Source: Methanomicrobium sp.
GTDB taxonomy: Archaea; Halobacteriota; Methanomicrobia; Methanomicrobiales; Methanomicrobiaceae
Assembly (NCBI GenBank): GCA_017553245.1
Contig: JAFZMT010000006.1
Location: 1 to 8,838, forward strand
Direction of reading: 5' to 3'
Length of the DNA stretch: 8,838 bases
Shown: one piece after another, positions 5,909 through 8,838 of the stretch
How positions within the stretch are numbered: the stretch's first letter is position 1
How the letters are laid out: every line of letters starts with the position of its first letter
Made by a program: the position numbers and the translations under genes
Notes under the pieces: generated by a model
What the model was told of the DNA's origin: nothing
What the model saw: only the letters and a program-made list of their open reading frames with translations
Databases searched by the model: none

Positions 5909-5941
5909 CTGTCAACTGATAATATTAACGCAGGTTGACAA
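5909..5941. promoter_or_regulatory. Probable BirA operator in front of bioY
   Basis: TGTCAAC (5910-5916) and its exact reverse complement GTTGACA (5934-5940) are separated by 17 bases. As 9-base half-sites these are CTGTCAACT and GGTTGACAA with a 15-base spacer. The classical BirA box has TTGTAAACC and GGTTTACAA half-sites with about the same spacing, and the right half here differs from it by one base. It lies directly before the biotin transporter genes, and a BirA with a helix-turn-helix is encoded nearby. The right half overlaps AGGT (5932-5935), the bioY ribosome binding site, and ends one base before the ATG. Confidence 0.7.
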
Positions 5942-5942
5942 C

Positions 5943-6479
5943 ATGTTCGGAGATACGAAACGGACGGAAATAATTAATCAGACGGCATTATTCATCGCGC
6001 TTTTCGCAATCGGCGGCTATATCACAGTCCCGATGATTCCCGTCCCCGTTACACTCCAGACTCTGTTCATTCTGCTCTGCGGCTGCGTAATGAAACGCCA
6101 TGCCGTTATTCCGACCGTTCTCTACATAATTCTGGGCACCCTCGGTCTTCCCGTCTTCCATCAGATGACATCGGGTCCCGGAATCCTCATGGGTCCGACG
6201 GGCGGCTATATGTTCGGATTTATAATCGCGGCGCTGATTGTCGGTTTTGCCTGCGAGCGCAACTCAAAGGCAATAAAAATCGCGGGGCTGATACTCGGAA
6301 CATGCGCAATCACGATATGCGGCGTTATCTGGATATCCGTATCAACGGGGCTGTCAATCGCCGATGCCTTCCTCGTCGGCGCCGTTCCGTTCGTCTTCGG
6401 CGATATCCTCAAGATTGCCGCGGCATATCTGATATCAGAGAGAATCGAAAGCACGGGCACGGACGGCACGGATGATTGA
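5943..6479 (+). CDS. bioY: Biotin ECF transporter substrate-binding protein BioY
   Basis: BioY is the membrane S-component that captures biotin for an energy-coupling-factor importer. The 178-residue protein has about six hydrophobic helices (roughly 12-30, 38-50, 53-72, 86-103, 111-133 and 139-165). It carries the family signatures VPMIPVPVTLQTLF (29-42), LGTLGLPVF followed by a GPTGGYMFGF loop (84-93), and GAVPFVFGDILKIAAA (146-161). The length is typical. Start ATG 5943 is supported by AGGT seven bases upstream. The Asp/Thr-rich tail (TGTDGTDD) overlaps the ATPase gene start by eight bases. With ecfA and ecfT directly downstream, the full importer is encoded here, so this BioY probably has its own dedicated energizing module. 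It is likely repressed by biotin through the BirA-type operator before it. Confidence 0.96.
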   Translation: MFGDTKRTEIINQTALFIALFAIGGYITVPMIPVPVTLQTLFILLCGCVMKRHAVIPTVLYIILGTLGLPVFHQMTSGPGILMGPTGGYMFGFIIAALIVGFACERNSKAIKIAGLILGTCAITICGVIWISVSTGLSIADAFLVGAVPFVFGDILKIAAAYLISERIESTGTDGTDD

Positions 6480-8175
6480 GATCGGCGCACTTAAATTCAG
6501 GACTCTGAACATCGAAAGGCTCAGCGTGCCCAACGGCATCACGTGCATCATCGGAGAGAACGGCAGCGGCAAATCGACGCTGGCGAGGCTCTTATGCGGG
6601 TATTACGAAGCGAAAACGGGCAGCGTCATCGCCGACGGAGTCCCCGTGCGCAGTCTTGACACCGGATATGTACCCGAATTCTTTGACAACGGCATTATCT
6701 TTGAGAATGTCGCCGATGAGATAACATCGCCGCTGAGGTTCGCTTTCGAAGATAACGCGACAATCTCCGACAGACTCAACGCCGCGGCAGAACTTCTCGG
6801 AATCGAAGACCTTCTCGTAAAGGAGACGGAGAATATCTCCGGCGGCGAAAAAGCCTGCGTTGCGCTCGCAACGGCGATAATAAGCTCACCGCGGATTCTT
6901 GTGCTGGACGAACCCGACTCGCATCTGGACAGAAAGACCTCGGAAAGGATAATGGCGGCGCTGAAAAAACTCCATACCGCCGGTGCCGAAAACAAATCAC
7001 GGAGAACATCCGGGATTCCTTATATCATAAACTGCACGCAGAACACGGATATTGCCGCGGATGCCGACTTCGTAATCTTCATGGAGGACGGCAGGGCAGT
7101 GTATTCCGGCACTCCGACCGCGGTCTTTGAAGAGCTGAAACAGCAAAACTCGCCGTTTCTTCCGACTCCGATGCGCATAGACGCCGCATTGGAAAATGTC
7201 GCAAATTCCGCAGATACCGCTACCGCAAATACCCCAAGCGCCGCAACTGCCGCAAATGTCGCAAATGCCGCGACGGATACGGCAACCCCGACCGCCAATG
7301 CCGCAACTGATAATTGCGCAGGAATTACTCCGAAACTTGAGCTGAAAGGGCTTAAAGTATCCCGCGGCAGTTTTACCCTCAATGCCGATGCCGTATTCGA
7401 AAGCGGCGTTCACATCATAACCGGCGACACGGGAAGCGGCAAATCGACACTTGCATACGCCTTATCGGAATCGGGGCTTGCAAATGCCGCCGGCGACATC
7501 ACATTCGCGGGAATCGAAAAACGTGTATTTCTAATGCAGTTCGCCGCATACCACATAACGGAAACAACGGTCGAAGACGAGATAATTTCGTGGGGCAAAT
7601 CCCCGGAAGCGACCGAAAATCTGCTGAAACACCTCGGTCTGAGCGAAAAAAGGAAGTCCGACCCCGCAAAACTCTCCGCCGGCGAACTCAAAAAACTCCA
7701 CCTCGCATGCATCCTCTCCGGAGATGCCGATCTGATTATCCTCGATGAGCCTTTCAGCACGCTGGATATCGCCGGAAAAGAAGCGTTTGCCTCATGCCGG
7801 CAGTTCGCCGACGCACAATCCCGCCGCCCGCGGATAATAATCATATTCACCCACGAGAAGACCGTTCTCCCCCATGCCGACTTTATCTGGGAGATTAAGG
7901 ATGATAAGCTCTGTTATCTCGGAAAAGCCTCGGATACACGGGCACTTAGGGACTGGGACGGCGCACCCGAATATATCAGATATGCACTCTCAAAGGGCGC
8001 CGTTTTGAAAGATGTCGGATTCGGCGACGCTGTTTGCGCTGTCAACGCGATAGAGCGGCACGGGATAACGGGACATGAGAACACGAAACATGAAACCGCG
8101 GGACATGACGGCACTGAACATGATTGCGCGGAACACGACGGTAAATCGCCGTCTGATAAGGAGGAGCGACCGTGA
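6472..8175 (+). CDS. Fused two-domain ECF transporter ATPase (biotin, EcfA1-A2/BioM type)
   Basis: One 567-residue chain holds both ATPase halves of the importer. N-half: Walker A GENGSGKST (28-36), signature ISGGE (122-126), Walker B ILVLDEP (142-148). The Q-loop position is Glu (E69 in VPEFFDN) and the H-loop position is Gln (Q190 in CTQNTD). C-half: Walker A GDTGSGKST (318-326), Q356, signature LSAGE (401-405), Walker B LIILDEP (421-427), H461. The C-half therefore has complete catalytic loops and the N-half does not, which suggests one full and one degenerate ATP site. A low-complexity Ala/Thr/Asn linker (about 241-281) joins the halves. The C-terminus carries a tail with His every five residues (530-555). 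ATG 6472 overlaps the end of bioY and the stop overlaps the ecfT GTG, so the three are translationally coupled. Fused ATPases are known in other ECF systems. Confidence 0.93.
   Translation: MIEIGALKFRTLNIERLSVPNGITCIIGENGSGKSTLARLLCGYYEAKTGSVIADGVPVRSLDTGYVPEFFDNGIIFENVADEITSPLRFAFEDNATISDRLNAAAELLGIEDLLVKETENISGGEKACVALATAIISSPRILVLDEPDSHLDRKTSERIMAALKKLHTAGAENKSRRTSGIPYIINCTQNTDIAADADFVIFMEDGRAVYSGTPTAVFEELKQQNSPFLPTPMRIDAALENVANSADTATANTPSAATAANVANAATDTATPTANAATDNCAGITPKLELKGLKVSRGSFTLNADAVFESGVHIITGDTGSGKSTLAYALSESGLANAAGDITFAGIEKRVFLMQFAAYHITETTVEDEIISWGKSPEATENLLKHLGLSEKRKSDPAKLSAGELKKLHLACILSGDADLIILDEPFSTLDIAGKEAFASCRQFADAQSRRPRIIIIFTHEKTVLPHADFIWEIKDDKLCYLGKASDTRALRDWDGAPEYIRYALSKGAVLKDVGFGDAVCAVNAIERHGITGHENTKHETAGHDGTEHDCAEHDGKSPSDKEERP
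7192..7314 (+). repeat. 60-bp degenerate duplication coding the EcfA linker
   Basis: AATGTCGCAAAT occurs at 7195-7206 and 7255-7266. GCCGCAACTG occurs at 7240-7249 and 7300-7309. Both pairs are exactly 60 bases apart, so the interdomain linker consists of two tandem 20-residue units, each beginning with NVAN and ending with AAT. The middle of the unit has diverged by small shifts. Confidence 0.7.
8059..8148 (+). repeat. 15-bp tandem repeat coding a His-every-fifth-residue tail
   Basis: There are six consecutive 15-base units in frame, each beginning with CAT or CAC: 8059, 8074, 8089, 8104, 8119 and 8134. They are followed by mostly Gly, Glu, Asp, Thr and Ala codons. They encode H530, H535, H540, H545, H550 and H555 at the C-terminus of the fused ATPase. 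Confidence 0.85.
8158..8166 (+). promoter_or_regulatory. Strong Shine-Dalgarno site deciding the GTG start of ecfT
   Basis: AAGGAGGAG is the strongest ribosome binding site in the window. It lies five bases before GTG 8172, so ecfT starts with GTG rather than at a later ATG. Confidence 0.8.
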
Positions 8176-8831
8176 AAGATGCCCGTCTGAAACTGCTGAC
8201 CGTCTTTCTGCTCTCGGTCTCGGCATACGCATCCGTAATCGGCGCAGCCCTCGCATTTGTCTGGTGGCTCGTATTCTCGGGACGCGAAAAGTCACTGCCG
8301 TCGCCGAAGCTCTTCCTCGGACTCTTCATAATAACGGGGGCTATCTCCCTTCTGATGGAGTATCGCGGACTTGCGGGAATCTCGTATCTCATCCGCATGA
8401 GCATAATTATCCTCATTGCGGGCTATGCCTACACCGAGATATCCTCAAAAGACATGCTTAATGTCATGACATGGCTCTTCGGGGAAAAATACGGCTTTGA
8501 ACTCGGGCTTATCTCCGCAATCGCCGTTCTTAAAATCCGCCGTCTGAGCAGTGACTGTGCAAAGAGCAGGGTTGCCCACAGAATGAAAGCCGTCTGTCAG
8601 GGACGAAAAGACAGACTGAACTGCGCGGATTACCTCTCCATCGCCGCTATCATCCTCATCGGCTCGCTCAAAGACTCAAAGGAACAGTCAAAAGTCCTCG
8701 CAATCCGCGGCTACAGGTGCGGCGGAAGGTTGCAGCCTGTCTTTGATAAATCAAAATCCGATTTTATTCCCATATTTTGTGCAACAGGCTTATTTTCGTT
8801 CACTTTTCTCACGTTAGTGACATATTTATAG
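8172..8831 (+). CDS. ECF transporter transmembrane coupling protein EcfT (BioN type)
   Basis: EcfT links the two ATPase domains to BioY in the membrane. The 219-residue protein has hydrophobic helices at about 8-35, 46-62, 68-88, 108-121, 153-165 and 198-218. Its cytoplasmic region is basic and carries two diverged coupling motifs: AKSR (130-133, followed by VAHRMKAV) and AIRG in SKVLAIRGYR (173-182). These sit where other EcfT proteins have their Ala-Arg-Gly type motifs, the second corresponding to 'LEARGY'. It starts with GTG in a GTGA overlap with the ATPase stop, behind a strong AAGGAGGAG site. The protein ends inside the window (TAG 8829-8831). It is on the short side for the family and weakly conserved, so part of the confidence comes from its position after bioY and ecfA. 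Confidence 0.88.
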   Translation: MKDARLKLLTVFLLSVSAYASVIGAALAFVWWLVFSGREKSLPSPKLFLGLFIITGAISLLMEYRGLAGISYLIRMSIIILIAGYAYTEISSKDMLNVMTWLFGEKYGFELGLISAIAVLKIRRLSSDCAKSRVAHRMKAVCQGRKDRLNCADYLSIAAIILIGSLKDSKEQSKVLAIRGYRCGGRLQPVFDKSKSDFIPIFCATGLFSFTFLTLVTYL

Positions 8832-8838
8832 TGTGGAA

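Noticed and set aside
7020..7382. Minus-strand frame rich in Ala/Val opposite the EcfA linker
   Set aside because: It mirrors the low-complexity linker repeat and looks membrane-like only because of that composition.

Overview
The window looks like a piece of a methanogenic archaeon's chromosome (Euryarchaeota, most likely Methanomicrobiales; the rank is inference). The grounds are an archease/RtcB pair, a BirA with a DNA-binding domain beside an ECF biotin importer, AT-rich gaps with archaeal TATA-like boxes between compact balanced-GC genes, and Shine-Dalgarno sites of the AGGT/GGAG type. All nine supported genes are on the plus strand. I see no rRNA, tRNA, CRISPR array, transposase or phage gene.

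Region 1 (1-1391): about 260 bases without a confident gene, then a small CxxC protein of HesB/IscA-like appearance (262-540), then archease (678-1139), the activator of the RNA ligase RtcB. A 252-base gap follows. It carries a 13-bp direct repeat and a 12-bp tandem array that runs into the rtcB ribosome binding site.

Region 2 (1395-4033): rtcB with every catalytic residue in place, translationally coupled (ATGA overlap) to a 194-residue protein, which is followed 33 bases later by a paralogue of the same length, about 66% identical. Neither paralogue has a function I can name. The fold looks like a class I glutamine-amidotransferase/ThuA-type Rossmann domain. The coupling ties them to RNA ligation or repair.

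Region 3 (4034-8831): a biotin locus. It holds birA (biotin-protein ligase with an N-terminal helix-turn-helix), a small CGGC-type cysteine/histidine-rich protein, then the overlapping trio bioY, ecfA (two ATPase halves fused in one chain) and ecfT, together a complete ECF biotin importer. A TGTCAAC/GTTGACA inverted repeat sits directly before bioY and overlaps its ribosome binding site. It resembles the known BirA operator, so a simple circuit is likely: BirA charged with biotinyl-AMP shuts off biotin uptake.

The most unusual points are the duplicated unknown genes coupled to rtcB, the asymmetric fused EcfA with a repeat-built linker and a tail carrying a histidine at every fifth residue, and the recurrence of 11-12-bp tandem arrays in front of genes.
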